Shown: positions 12,102-26,995, counted from the first letter of the stretch. The stretch: DNA of 64,000 nt from Adiantum capillus-veneris (GCA_014529385.2 CM043969.1:19737946-19801945), one strand, 5' to 3'. Numbers and translations: made by a program. Notes: generated by a model from the letters alone, not told the origin.

Positions 12102-14346
12102 GTTTGAATCTGCTATTCTTCTTCTCTTTTGGGCACTAAGTTAACTCCTTGCCTTGACTTCTAATCTAGAATTCCTGAAACAGTCAACAGTTCAGTAAGT
12201 AGATTGCATAAGAGATACCTTGTGGTACATACCTACCAATATCCTTCTTAGCAAAGCTCCTTGTTGAGAACCTTGAACTACTTAGGGACAATCCCAAGAT
12301 GGCTAAGAAGACACTAGGTAGCTGTTCTTCTGAAGACTGCACTGAGATTGGTAGATACTATAGATCTCTATTGATGTTTAGATCGCTTGTCACATGCAAC
12401 TGAATCTACAAATCTGTTTGTTTTCGTGTGAGTTGATTCTTGTCTTTTAGGGGGAGGGGGGACTATTTCTTGCTAAGTTCATCGTGTGCAATGATCCATG
12501 ACATAGCTCCGATCACTTATTTAGTTTTTGTCTTAGTATATTAACTTATTTTTAGCTTTGCGATTGAGACAACAAAAAGATGCTGTTGTATTTGCCGAGG
12601 GGGGTACTTAAGGCCCTGAGGCTAGTACATAAGAAACACCTAGCCTCCATTGTATTATTATCTATTTCATTGCCCAATTGGTTGGTTCGACAGAATCTCT
12701 CTCTCTCTCTCTCTCTCTCTCATTCTCTCTCTCACATTCTCTCTTTTGGCTCGACGCTTCCGCATCATCAACTTTGACATGGTATGAGAGCCATTGGCTT
12801 CAGGATGGCGAGAGGAGATTGGTGCAAGGCGAAGACGAGGAGGTAAGTTTCTATCTGACGTGGAGAAGACCCGTTAGCGTTTTTGAAAGGCTCTCAAACT
12901 GCTTACGTTTTGGCCTTGGACAGGTTTTGGTGTTGTGGCCATCGGCAATGCTTTTGACAGCGTTTTGAAAAGCTCACCTCTGCAATTGCAGGCTCCAAGA
13001 TTGCACTTTGCCCAACGTTTTGAAAGGCTGGGCTTTGCAGGAACTGCCTCATCCTACTGTGTTTTGATATGCAGCTTGGAATGGGCTGCCAAGGAGCATT
13101 GAGTGCGGGCGGTGGAGGCTCTCAGGGTGCCAATGATAGAACTTTGGAGCGGTTTGAGGAAGAGACTTGCCTTGGCCTCCATTATGAGGACTCTCAAGGC
13201 TTGTTCCCGTGAAGGCTCGCTCTCTTGTAGAGTTTTAAATCAACTTTTGGCTATGGATATTGAATTGGCTAGTGCTCAGTTAGTTGCTTCGGTACCCACG
13301 AGGTCTGAGAGCCGTTGTTATAAATGTGAGAAGATGCTTTGGTTGGCTTGGGAATGTGAAGCCAAAGGCAAATGCAAGAGTTCGCAAGAGGACAAAGGCA
13401 AGGCAAGCTTGATAGGGATAGCGGTAATATGGATTCCAACGAGATCGGCATGGCACACGTGGCAATGGCCACAGCGGCACGATGCCAGACTTCTAGTAAG
13501 GTGGCCTTTCCTGCATCTTACTTCAGCCAGAGAGAGGCTTGTGAGTGGCAGAGGGGCAAAAGGAGCTTCCTATATGTTATTTGGACCCATGTGTTGGGAG
13601 TCCAAGGTCTTGGTGTTTGAACTCGTGAGTCGGAGTTCAAGGCACATACATCTGGCAAGGAACTAAGGAAATATATACAAAGCACTATGGATGGCCATGC
13701 AATTTCATTGTTGTTGGCCGGATTATGGACATGAATGATGATGTGTTCCAAAAATTCTTTGTCTAGGAAAGTTTGAACGTGATGTGTTCATGGTTGATGA
13801 ATGGGGATTCTTGGAATAGTGTGGTCTATAGTCATTTTCTGTGAGGCAACCGGTGCTCAAGATGGCGTTGTTCTCAGGTAAAAGGTTGATGGTAGCAAAT
13901 CCGAGGTGCATACAGTGGACTGTACAGTTGCTTGGGTATCCATGGTAGCTTCTTCATCGACTTGGTCTTCCTACATATGTCCACTACGAGCTGCAAAGAG
14001 GGTCTTAAAGTTATAGCATCTCAAGTGGATAGGCCAATGTGATCCCAATATTTATTTTGGTTGTAGGTATATATTAGTTTTGGGTAGGGGCAATTTGTTG
14101 AGGGAGGTACCTAAGGAAACACCTAGCCCCCATTGTATTTGTATAATTATCTGTCTCATTGCCCAGTTGGTTGGTTCAACAAAATCTCTCTCTCTCTCTC
14201 TCTCTAGCGCGTAACCTATTGTTTGTTCTGTCCTCTCTCTCTAGCGCGAGGCTGAGCACGTGAAGGCAGAAGGCTTGCGCAGGTGCAGAAACGCGCAGGC
14301 AGGCAGGCAGAGGGCTCACGCCATACTCATCAGGACAGCGAGCAGG

Positions 14347-14397
<51 letters not shown>

Positions 14398-17300
14398 GGT
14401 GACACAACAGGTGAGTGGAATTTTCTCTCTCTCTCTCGCTTAAGGTTCTGTCTCGCAGCAGGTGCAAGGTGCAGGGCAGCAAGAGGTAGCACGCAGGGCA
14501 ATTCATTTCTGCCTGTGTGTTAGTGTTTCGGGCATCAAGAGGCAGCGCGCAGGGAGATTCTCTCTCTGCAGATGACGCAACAGATGAAGAGGTGACGCAC
14601 GCAGGGCAGCAAGAGGTGACGCAGCAAGTACAAGGCGCGGAGAGACTGCAGCAGGGTCAACGCGCAGGTTGAAGAGGGCGCAGGTGCAGGACACGTAGAG
14701 GCTGCAGCAGGCGAGCTTCTCCCACAGAGGGGGCTGTGCGTGGATTGAGCCAGCGCCCAACAGGGGCCTGTCTGAGCCATGAGTTGACTCTGCTTGGGGG
14801 GGGGGGGGGGAGCACGTGCAATTTTCTTTTTTCTGCCACTGCGCAGGACCGCGAGTGCAAGGTCTTCATTTGAGTTTCCTCGGTGGCTTACGCCCGTAGT
14901 GGGCTGAATTGATGTATACACCCACATCGGGGGGGTTTGTCGAGCTGAGGAGGATACACCCTCGCTCGCCTATCCTTGTTTTTGGATAGGTTTCTAGTGT
15001 GCCCTGCCCGCATGGACTCAGCCGAGCCAGAGCATCGAGCTATATCCGCATCGCCAATGGAGGCCATGAGCGCTTCGCCAGTGGAGGCCATGAGCACTTC
15101 GCCAATGGAGGCCATGATCATTCGCCGATATGTAAGCCACATACGAAGGCAACCTTTGCGCTTACAAACAAGCTGATAACACAAATGGAAAGGGGAATGA
15201 AAGAATGGAAAGCAGAGATGGAGGGATGGTGGAAAGAGAAGGCCAACCTTCTTCAAATGTTTCTTAATGAAAGCGCGCAGTGGAAGAAGGAGAAAGAGGA
15301 CTTGCACGCAAAGCTACAAGCATTTAAGGCGGATTCACACGCACTTAGAGAAGAGGTCACAGCCCTCAAGCGAGAACTTGCGGATAGAGTAAGCAGTGGA
15401 CTGGAAGAAGGGGAATTTCAGTCCTCGGTGATAGACGAGATCAAGGTCATCAAGGAGCAGGTACGGATGATCACAGAGGAGGAGAAACAGAAGGTGGTAA
15501 AGACATCTTCGTGGATGGATGTGATCACGAAGACACAGAAGAAGGCGGATGAGGCGGAGAAATGGATAGAAGTCGTTAAGAAAGGGAAAGGGAAAGAAAC
15601 CACATCCGTCCCCACTCCTACAATCATCAACATGACTCTAGAGGAAGAACAGCGAAGGAAAACTAGAGCATTGCATATAAGAGTAACCGGACCGAGATGA
15701 TGTGGAAGGGGAAGTTGAAGAACTTCTCCGCATGATGGGTAGTGAGGCTACTCATACAAAGGCGTGGAGGGTAGGGAAGAAGACACAAGGCAATGGGGAG
15801 ACGTCAAAGGGGAGAGTTTTAATCATCCGTTTTCCATCCATGGAGGCAAAGAAGGACTTCTTGAAGAAGCGCCCTACACTAAAGAAAACGGGCATATTCC
15901 TTGGAGATGACCTCACTCTCACACAGTTGGCGCATATGAGAGAGGTAATGCCAGAGATTCAAGCGGCAAGGGAGAAGGGAAAGACGGCCTTCTACAGAGA
16001 TGGCCGAGTGGTGATTATAGAGCGGCGCTCCACATGACGGTGCGAGACCTATGGGACCACACTCAAAGTTGCCACCTGGAATGGCAATGGATCTATGCGC
16101 CTTGATGTGGGTGCCTTTGAGGATAGTTTTACGGGAAGAGACATCGTCTTCTACTCTGAGACACATCAGGCACCGGGGCAATCTATGCCTCATATTAGTG
16201 GATATGGATGGGAGATAGCCTGTAGACAGGAGACACGATCAGAGCACAGAGGGCGGGGTTCAGGAGTGGCAGTGTTAATTAGGGAGGAGTTGCAGCCATT
16301 GATGCATATAGCCCGCAGGGATGAGCAAGCTAGGTACATGTGGGTGAGATTGAGAGCGGAGACAGGCAAATATCTATACATTGCTATTTGCTACTTTCCC
16401 CCGAGTACGTCAGTGTATGCACCACCCAGAGGACAGTCCCCCTTCTCTATTCTGGATGATGACATATGGGAGTTCTCTAGAGATGGTGACATCATCATTC
16501 TAGGGGATTTCAATGCTAGGACTGCCCATCATCAGACATTATTTTATGATACTTCAGAGGAGATGTTGAGAGAGTTGGATGTTGCAGAGACGGGCCTATC
16601 CAGACTATCACAGGATGGAGAACACACTGAGTATGGACGACACTTGATAGACATGGGGACTGCACATGGATTGGTCATCTTGAATGGCCTATAGAGATTT
16701 CCCGTTGCTGGGGGTTTTACGTGCTTTCCACACAGACATGGATCCAGCACAATGGATTATGTCATGGCACATCCGAGCCTCATCTCTAGTATCCAAGACC
16801 TTACGGTTGGACCCAGACCTGTTGGTGTGGCAATGGTCCATGCTCTTGTGTCGCTGACCATTTCTTTTCAGTTTAGTGTAGCACACAGGCGACGGGCAGC
16901 AGCCCTTACTCGCTACACCTTTACACGGGAGACGGACTCTGTATACATAGACGGGATCTACAGACGCCTGTGCACAGAGGATCCAAGGCGACCTCTGGAG
17001 GAGCTTACTACTATACTGACACAGACACTACATGATGCAGCAGCAGAGGCATACCCACATACCCAGCCTGAGCAGAGAAGCCGTTCGGGAAGCATGCCCC
17101 AGAACAGCTGGTATGATGAGGAATGCCGGGACACTAGAGCTAGACTTCAGAAGGAGGTGCTTTTGGGGGACATCACTCACAGGCAGTCACAGATTGACTT
17201 CCGACGCCTAGTGCGGCGGAAGAAGAGGGCTTTTTTGGCTCGCCTAGAGCAGGATCTATACCAGCTATTCTTGAGTCAGGACTCACGTGAGGCATGGAGG

Positions 17301-20300
17301 CTCTTTCATGAGCACTCCCCCCCCCCCCCTGCCATCACTTCTACAGAGACGTGGGGCCAATATGCATCATTTTTGTACACAGTTCTTGAGCAGCCCCCCC
17401 TTCCCGACCCCCCCGATCCATGTCCACACACATGTGCTTTTTTCACCGCTGAGATGGTGAGGAAGGCAATTGATAGGATGAGGATTGGGAGAGCATATGA
17501 TCATGATGGCCTAGTGGCTGAGCATTTCACGCATGCCAGAGATTTACTAGCAGATCTTCTAGCGGTTATGTTTAACCGTGCCATGTGTGAGGGCTTGCTT
17601 GATACTTGGAGCCTATCTACTATTGTACCCATCTTCAAGTCGGGAGACCCCATGAGCCTTGGAACTATCGCACTATCACGATTGGACACACATTGGCATG
17701 GTTGTACGCATCTATTCTTGAGCAGCAGCTGAGTAGATGGGCAAAGAGGGAGGGGATACGCGCAGCCGGGTAGGCAGGTTTCAGGAGGGGTTTTTCTACT
17801 CTGGACCATATCTTGACACTCAGAGCCATCATTGAGGAGGGCAGAGCGCATGGGAGACGGATCTATTGTAGCTTTGTGGATTTCCGCAAAGCATTTGACA
17901 CAGTGCCCAGAGCTAGATTGATGCGCAGATTACAGCAGATGGGAGTACCCAAAGAGCTCATTTGGGGGGTCATGGCATTGTACAGGTCAGTAGTGGGGCA
18001 TGTACGCACCCCAGAGGGTCTATCCACACCGGTTTACTCCACTATTGGGGTGAAGCAGGGCTGCCCGCTCTCCTACTCTATTTGGTATGTATGTAGATGA
18101 GGCTTCTGACTACATTGAGAGAGATGGTGATAGAGGTGCACAGCTGGCAGGGACATGGATTCCACTATTGTTATATGCTGATGATATTGTGTTGATCTCC
18201 TACTCTCCGGAGGGGATGCAACGTCACTTGGATGCTTTGCATAGGTTTGCCCAAGAAAGGGGTTTGCCCGTAAACCTTGGTAAAACCAAGGTCATGGTAT
18301 TTAATACCACCCCACAGTGGATTAGGAGATCAGCACCTGCCTTCACATACGGCCAGGAGAAGGTGGAGTATACAGATGCTTACACTTACCTTGGAGTGGT
18401 TTTTAGTGGGCCAGCATTTTCATTAAGGAGGGCAGCAGAGACTAGATTGACCAGAGCCCACGCAGCATTGGGTAGATTGGAAAGGATGTGTTCACAGGTT
18501 CAGTTTCAGGAGCCTCGGACGAAGCTCTGGCTCTTTGACACTCTGGTGGCTTCTGCATTGCTTTATGGAGCTGAGATTTGGGGACCTTCACTGGATCATC
18601 ATGGGAGGACGGGCCGCAGGGATGGATGGGGGGACATGGAGAAGCCTCTGGTCTCTATGATCTCGCAGCTCATTAGAGCCAAGGCTTCAGTACCATGTGC
18701 TATTGTACGAGCAGAGCTAGCTGCCCCCCCACTGGTGGTTGAGGCGCTCACCAGATCTGTCTCCTTCATGCACCACATATGGGAACTTCCCAAAGAGAGA
18801 TATGCACGCCTTGCACTTGAGTCCTCTCGACAATTAGCCATGCAAGGAGATACAGCATGCTGGTACGGGGAGATGACATCATGGTTTGAGATGCATGGTG
18901 TAACAAACTTCGACACTCCAAGTCAAGAATCAACCGCGACAGCACCAAATAACCACTTCAAAACAATTCACAGATCACAATAGATTTGCACATGGATGGG
19001 GGGACATGGAGAAGCCTCTGGTCTCTATGATCTCGCAGCTCATTAGAGCCAAGTCTTCAGTACCACGTGCTATTGTACGAGCAGAGCTAGCTGCCCCCCC
19101 ACTGGTGGTTGAGGCGCTCACCAGATCTGTCTCCTTCATGCACCACATATGGGAACTTCCCAAAGAGAGATATGCACGCCTTGCACTTGAGTCCTCTCGA
19201 CAATTAGCCATGCAAGGAGATACAGCATGCTGGTACGGGGAGATGACATCATGGTTTGAGATGCATGGTGTAACAAACTTCCACACTCCAAGTCAAGAAT
19301 CAACCGCGACAGCACCAAATAACCACTTCAAAACAATTCACAGATCACAATAGATTTGCACTGGCCCGGTGGAGTTCCGTGCCTAGAGATATTGGCCCCA
19401 AAGACTGGTGCCCCTTTCGGTATTTCTTTTTATATTAATCAATCATCAAAGTACAAAAGAGCGGTTAGGGTTTCACTCTCAGACTCTGCGTCTAGATGCC
19501 CTGAGAAGTGAGGCCCTCACCACTAATTTAAAGGTTACAAGGGATGCCCAAAAGCAGAGCCCCAAAAGCTTTAAAAATCAAAGCATCAGTTCTCTCTCTT
19601 AGAGAGTCTCTCTTTTTTTTTAATTAAAAAAAAGCAAGTTCTCTCTCTTTTATACAAAAAGAAACGCCCAAAAGCTGCCAGCGCAAATTGCGGTGCAATT
19701 TCCGGAAAATCCGTACAACCCTGCCACGTGGCACTGGCGCCAAAAATTAGGGTTTCAGCCAGCAGTTAGGGTTTCCAGAAATTAGGGTTTGCTGCGAATT
19801 AGGATTTCTGGCAGTTTTTAGGGTTTGCAGGAATTTTAGGGTTTCTGGCAGAAATTAGGGTTTCTGCTGTCCGCCACGTCATCACTGTGACATACCCCCC
19901 TCTTGAAAGCATTTTAATCGACCGCGATTACGCCTGTAAAACCGACAAAAGCCATAAACCGTCTTAGCAGACACTGACTGTAGTACCTACGTACTAGGAA
20001 CACACATCTAGCACATGTACAAAATCGACAGTCACATCACACGACATCATCGGACATCACTAGACATCACAGGACATCACATGACATTCAACATTCATTC
20101 GGATCTTAGACCATGATTTATCGGCAATGTAGCTAGCAATCACATCTAGGTCCAATCGGGACCTCATCGATGTCCGATTGACTAACCCCTATTGCAACCA
20201 TGTCTATTCGAGATCAATCAGACCAAAATGCTGCAGTCATTTCGGCTATCAGTTCCTGCACTCAAAAGAAGTGATCCTGCACTCAAAAGAAGTGAAGAAA

Positions 20301-23300
20301 CAAATCAGTATCATTATCAGGAATTCCATTTCATAAAGTCATCCAGCAGAATACTGTCAGCTCTCAGTATCCTTGAAGCTCAAAGAGACATCAGTGACTC
20401 TAGTATCAAAATCGAGGCATCTGTTGACAAAGGAGTGGAGTAACTCCCCTCTTGTGCATCCCACTGCACCAGATCTTCGGCCAAGCTGAATTCTGGGTTC
20501 CATTTGGAGTAGACTATGCTAAACCAAAAGCATCGAGGTAAAGTTTCACAATCCGAGGAGTATCTGCTAGGTCCTTCTCCTCCATCCACTTCGCATCAAA
20601 TGCAGGAAAGTTCTTGAACTAAACCAAGAACCGCCTTCGGACTTTACCTTTCTTCGTATCATTATGTGTCAAAATCTGTTCAGGAACAAGGATCTTCTCG
20701 TTTTCTTCCACTTTGGGTTGCTCATCAGGCTCCCCATCATCAGGCACATCACCCTTAACAGGTTTCAAGAGACTCACATGCAATGCATTGTGAATCCTCC
20801 AAGTATCTGGCAGTTTCAATCGGAAGGAGACATCATTTATCTTGTCAGTAATCTGGAAAGGTCCGTAGTATCACATACTAAGCTTTGGAAAAAGCCTCTC
20901 CTTTCCCTTTTTCTTTCTTAGGTGTGCCTTCTCAAAAGTAAGAGCACCCAATCATCCTCCTTCAGTTTCCAGTCGCGACGATGGCGATCCGCTGCCTTTT
21001 TCTGTCGTCCTTGAGACTCCTGCAAAGTCTCGCGAACCTTGGCAAAAGCCGTATCCAAATCTCGCGAATATTCATCCGCTTCAAATTTCTAATCTTTCGT
21101 GCTCAGGAAGGATGGAACCTTCGCAGCAGTTTCAACAAGCTCACATGGTGTCTTCCCTGTCGAAGAGTGTATCGTGTTATTGTAGGCAAATTCCACCAAA
21201 GGTAAGTTCTTTTCCCATTGAGTCTTCTGATGCGAGATACAAGACTTCAATAAATCTAAAATCACTGAATTGGCAATCTCAGATTGCCCGTCAGTCTTCA
21301 AGTGGAACGATGACGAGAACTGCAACCGCGTGCCAATGTTCTCCCAAATTGCCTTCCAAAACAAACTCATAAATCTGGGGTCTCTGTCGGAGACAATCGT
21401 CTCAGGCGTGCCATGTAATCGGAAAATCATCGTGATCATTCTGTATTCTCGGGAGATAAAAAAAAATGAAATCCATTTCAATATTTTCCGAGGGGCGGGT
21501 GGGTATGGGTAAAGGCTGTAACAATCCCTGTGCCTTATGCCCGTCAAACTTGACCTTCTGGCATACCAAGCAACTGCGGACAAACTCTTCCACATCCTTC
21601 TTCAGTCTCCGCCAAAAGAAATCTCTCTCTACCCCTTTCATGGTGGTAGCAATGCCGCGGTGACCCGTAAAAGGTGGATAGTGGCAATCAGTCATAACCT
21701 TTTCCCTCAACGGTTGTGTAACGCACAACATAGTCTTTTTCATCAAGTAGCCTTCCCGAAGGGAGTATCCAGCTACTGTCTCCCCATCCCGTATCCGTGT
21801 GAAAATATTTGCAAAATCTGTATCTATGGCACATTGATCGACCATATCCTCGAAGCTCCTATGATGTATCGCGGAAATAGCCAGAACCAATGGTTTTCAA
21901 GACAAAGCATCTGCCACCACATTCTTTTGTCCCTGCACATGGACAATCTGGAAGTGGAATTGTGACAAGATGTTCACCCACCGCATCTGCTTTTCCGAAA
22001 GCTGCTTCTGTGACAAGAAGTAGCGCAAACTCTGATGGTCTGTAAAGACAGTAAAATCCGCTCCGAGTAGGTAATGCCGCCACCGAGTAAGAGCGTGGAT
22101 AACCGCCAAAAGCTCTTTCCCATAGATCTGTGCTGTCATCTCCGGCCTAGAGAACAAACGGCTCTCGTAAGCTATGACATGGCCTTCTTGCATCAAGACC
22201 GCACCCAGACTACGACCACAAGCATCACAATATACTTCAAATGACTTCTGCAAGTCCGGCAAAGTCAAAATAGGTCCCGTAGTCAATTTCTCTTTCAATG
22301 TCCGAAAGGCAGTCACCTCTATGGGTCCCCACGAAAAAGGTACTCCTTTTTGTGTCAAGGTATGCAAAGGGGAAGCAATCTCTGCAAACTTTCGTATGAA
22401 CCGCTGTAGTACGAACACAGTCCCAAGAAGCTTCTAGCTTCATGGACATTCCTCAAATCGGGCCAATCACGGATAGTCTCTATCTTGGCCGGGTCTATTT
22501 GCACTCATGTTGCTGACACAATGTGTCCCAAAAAGTGTATCTCTGGTAGGAAAAATTCACTTTTTTTTTTTTTTGCATTAATCACTAGCGTGTGATCTCG
22601 TAATGCTTGAAAGACTTGAAGCAGATGATCTCTGTGTTCTGCCTCATTCTTCGAGAAAACAATGATGTCGTCAAAGAAAGTGCCAACAAATAGCCTGTAC
22701 TCTCGAAAAATCCTATCCATCATCCGGTTAAATGTCGCAGGAGCATTGGTTAAGCCAAAAGGCATCACCAAAAACTCAAATACCCCAAAAGTCGTCCGAA
22801 AAGCTGTCTTGTAGACATCTCCTGGCGCTATCCCGATCTGATGATATCCACTCTTCAAGTCAATCCTGCTAAAGCACGAGGATCCCTGTAACCTGTCGAG
22901 TATATCATCGATCCTCGGAATCGGAAATTTGTTCTTGATGGTGATTTCGTTGAGAGTGCTATAATCGATGCACATTCTCCAAGATCCATCTTTCTTCAAA
23001 ACCAACAACACTGGAGAGCAATACGGTGAAGTACTAGGCTGGACAAGACCCTTTTCCAAGAGGTCTTTCACTGGGTTCATAATCTTTTCATTCTGTACTC
23101 GGCTCGCACGATAAGGTGGCCGATTCGGTGGCGTGCTTCCAGATATCAGATCAATGGTATGCATAATCTTCAGGCCCTCTCAAAAGCAATCGGCATGAGC
23201 GTGGAGAAAAAATCTTGGCGTTCTTTTCTTCAGGTCAAAACATATTCAACCTTTATCCATCGTTCAGTTCTCCCAAAAGAATGAGTAAGAAAACTGAAGT

Positions 23301-24760
23301 TCATCAAGTACAATCTCTAAGCCCTGCATTTATCAAAGTCGCTTTCTCGGCCCGGTAGTCAACCACGGCGTAGTTCTTGTGGTACCAAGGGATCCCGAGT
23401 AGAACGTCACTCGCGTGCCCTGAACACCCTTGTCATTGCAAACAGAGTTTGCCAATGCTCGGTGTAATGGCAACATCCCATCCGGGTGCCAGTCGAACTA
23501 CCTCCACCTGTGGCGTCAGTCTGTCGGGCGTAGTTCCAAATCGAGCCGCCAATTCCAAGTGAAAAGAAGTTGGCCTTGGCTCCTTCAAAAGAGCTTCCTG
23601 ATCCTTCACTTTGCCCCGAAAGCGGCAAAGTTTGTACTTTCATTCATTAGATTCGATGCAGGTCCCACGCCATGTGGTACCAGTTCTGCTTTTCTATCTG
23701 CCTTTTCTGCCACATTCCTCAGCTGCTCTCGAACTCTCAGACCTGTCGTCATCTTTATCATTCTGTTCTTTCCGTGCCTTATCAGGGCACTTTGCGAAAA
23801 TATGTCCATGTTCCCCGCATCCAAAGCACTTCCCCTCTCTAATGAAGCGAGCTCTCTTCTCAGGAGTAAGCTTGGGTCGTGCATCTTTTTTCTCTGGGTT
23901 GCTCTTTTTCTTTCTACTTTCATTCCCAGAAGTCTGTTCAGCTCGTTGTGTCATGGCCTCATCTGTGGGGTAGGTCAGACTGCCAGAGTGAATGGCAAAG
24001 CCCCGCTTCGCATGACTCATCAACTCCTGAACAGAAGCTGACTTCTGTTCCAAGCAGTGATTTCGGATCTCTGTAGGTAGACCCAAGGTAAACCGCTCAA
24101 TCTGTTCTCTGAACGAGATCTTCTTGAATGAAGAGGCGGGTAGAAAAGAGCTCCAGAATCTTTCACAATAAGAATTCACTGTATCGCTCTTGGTCATCCG
24201 GAGATGGTTCCAAGCAGCTCGTATATCTCGCTCAAACTCTTGAGTCAACCAAGAAGAAATAAAAAGCCTCTTGAATTTCAGCCATGTAACTGGCACAGTC
24301 TTGCTTAATAGAAGCGTGGACCACCAAGTACGAGCATTCCCCTTAAAGTAAGAGGCAGCTCTCCGAATCTTGGAGTGCTCTGAATAGCGTCCTCCCGCAA
24401 AAGCGATGTCAAACTGCTGTATAAAAGACAAAGCCTTCGAAGCATCTGAGTATCCTGAAAAGTATCAAACTTGATCGAGTGGCCACCTTCCTTAAACTCT
24501 CGGACTTTCTTGCTTTTATCTTCGAGAAAGTCATACTGGTTAGCTTTGTAAAAAAAAATTCTTCTTGTTCGCATAAAACTTTCCGTCATCGGAATCTGAG
24601 TTGTCTGTAGACGAGTCCTCAGTAGAACTGTCAGTCTCTGGGCGAGATGTAGCCTTCTTTGCCTTTTTTCTTGCCTTTCCGAAGCTTTGTTTCTTGCTTC
24701 GCTTTTTTTTTTTACCTTTTCTGTCTTCTTCGCTCAAATATAAAGAGCTACAAGAACTGT

Positions 24761-24791
<31 letters not shown>

Positions 24792-26995
24792 AGAAGAAGA
24801 ACTGGGTACTCCTTCAAATCGAACACGCTTCTTCTGTTTCTTTGCCTTGTCAAAAGTCGATTGACGACCCAAATAACCCTCGAAAGTCAGTGCTTTTCTT
24901 CTGCTTTTTGCTGTACTTTTTGGCTTTCTTTTGCGCGTCAAAAAGCTGAGCAATCCGTGCATCAACCACGTTCTCCAGTTCCTTCTCCGTATATTTCTTG
25001 GAGGCAGAAGGTTTCTTGAGAGCGGGTTTCGGGAGTGGTGTTGTGGTTCTCTGCCACTCCGTCTGTACCTCTTCCAAAGAGGTCTGGTTCATATATTTTG
25101 CCATCTTCGGGTCCTTGGCAAAATTGAGCATCATCTTTGTTGCATCGCCGATCAACTGGCGACGCTCTATCTCTCGTCGCTCCCCTTAAGTAGGCCAAGG
25201 CGGGCCATACTCTCTGCCTGAATCTTCGTTGTGATCCCAGCCCGCATCTCCAGATGCAGAGGGAGTCGATTGATCATTGCCTGAAGCCATAGGTGCCGCG
25301 GAAAAAAAATCGGGGATCGGATTTCCCGTAGAAGAGAAATCGGCCGTGCTCTGATACCACTGTAACAAACTTGGACACTCCAAGTCAAGAATCAACTGCG
25401 ATAGCACCAAATAACCACTTCAAAACAATTCACAGATCACAATAGATTTGCACTGGCCCGGCGGAGTTCTGTGCCTAGAGATATTGGCCCCAAGGACTGG
25501 CGCCCCTTTCGGTATTTCTTTTTATATTAATCAATCATCAAAGTACAAAAGAGCGGTTAGGGTTTCACTCTCAGACTCCGCGTCCAGATGCCCTGAGAAG
25601 TGAGGCCCTCACCACTAATTTAAAGGTTACAAGGGATGCCCAAAAGCAGAGCCCCAAAAGCTTTAAAAATCAAAACATCAGTTCTCTCTCTTAGAGAGAG
25701 TTTCTTTTTTTTAAAAATTAAAAAAAAGCAAGTTCTCTCTCTTTTATGCAAAAAGCAACGCCCAAAAGCTGCCAGCGCAAATTGCGGCGCAATTTCCGGA
25801 AAATCCGTACAACCCTGCCACGTGGCAATGGCGCCAGAAATTAGGGTTTCAGCCAGCAGTTAGGGTTTCCAGAAATTAGGGTTTGCTGCGAATTAGGGTT
25901 TCTGGCAGTTTTTAGGGTTTGCAGGAATTTTAGGGTTTCTGCTGTCCGCCACGTCATCACTTTGTGACACATGGGTTCAGCATAGACAGATTGCCCCCCT
26001 TCCAGTACTCACTGGATGCGCCCTCTCTGACTCTTACACAGTCCGAGGTAACCAGGCTCATTTGCCAAGATTTGACTCAGCTAGACACCAAGAGGACATG
26101 GATACAACCAGCACAAGAGCTAGGCACGAAGATGGCTTTCTACAGAGAGCATCTCCTCCAGCTTACGGAGGATGGTTTTGTGACGAGGCCCAGCTACATG
26201 GACACCCACTTGTCTCATGGAATACGATGTGCTATTGGCCAGATTCGCACATCTTCACCAGCTGCGGATCGAGACCGGGAGATACAACGGGATACCATCA
26301 GAGGCCAGGACATGCCCCCTGTGTGACATCGAGCTTGAGACAGAGTTGCACTACACATGCCACTGCCCCGTCTACTACGAGATACGAGGACACTTCCATT
26401 GCTTGTTCAGAGAGGGCTTTGGACCTTTCGCTAGAGTCATGCGGTACGAGGATCAGAGATGCCTGGGTTTGTTTTTGCTCGAGCTGCGCAGACACAGAGA
26501 GAGCCTGATGAGAGGAGAGGCTAGCCAGTCTCAGAGACAGATCACATACTTCTTTAGAGCTGCCACTAGACACCCAGAGGAGTTACTACCACAGCAGAGC
26601 CCGTCGCTTTACATCAGAGGCATACTAATCGACCGAGCGACTGAGCTAGGGAGATCCAGACGCCCACGATTGCGGAGGACTACACAGCATCGACGGAGGC
26701 TGCATCAGAGGATTCGGATCACTTTGGCTCGACATGCACGACGCCCGGTCAGACTACTGACCATGGAGGAGATCCGCCAGCGACCGATGCTGGATCTCCT
26801 GTGATTTACCCATCCCAGCTAGTTGTTTAGCTGCTTAGTCCACACCTAGCAGTTTAGGATTCCATAATATTTTATTTTGTCATTTTGTCATCTTGTTACT
26901 CTGACTTTGTATCAGATCCACCACATTGTAACTTTCTGGTCTCATAGGTCACTTTGGCCTTTTGAAGACGTTAATATAACATTTCATTTCATTTC

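Larger units (their letters stand above)
18899..25969 (-). mobile_element. Ty3/Gypsy chromovirus, minus strand
   Basis: Flanked by the 5-bp target duplication catgg (18894-18898 and 25970-25974). LTRs start and end TGT...ACA. The tRNA-Met primer-binding site and the polypurine tract are in the right places for minus orientation. Order on the minus strand is gag, protease, RT, RNase H, integrase, chromodomain-like tail, which is the chromovirus layout. Internal frames carry several stops and frameshifts. LTRs differ at a dozen or more bases and one 20-bp indel, so the insertion is not recent. Confidence 0.93.

Noticed and set aside
19746-19866. Interstitial telomere repeat
   Set aside because: The TAGGGTTT words are separated by unrelated bases and occur in both LTRs, so they are teloboxes of the LTR and not a telomere array.
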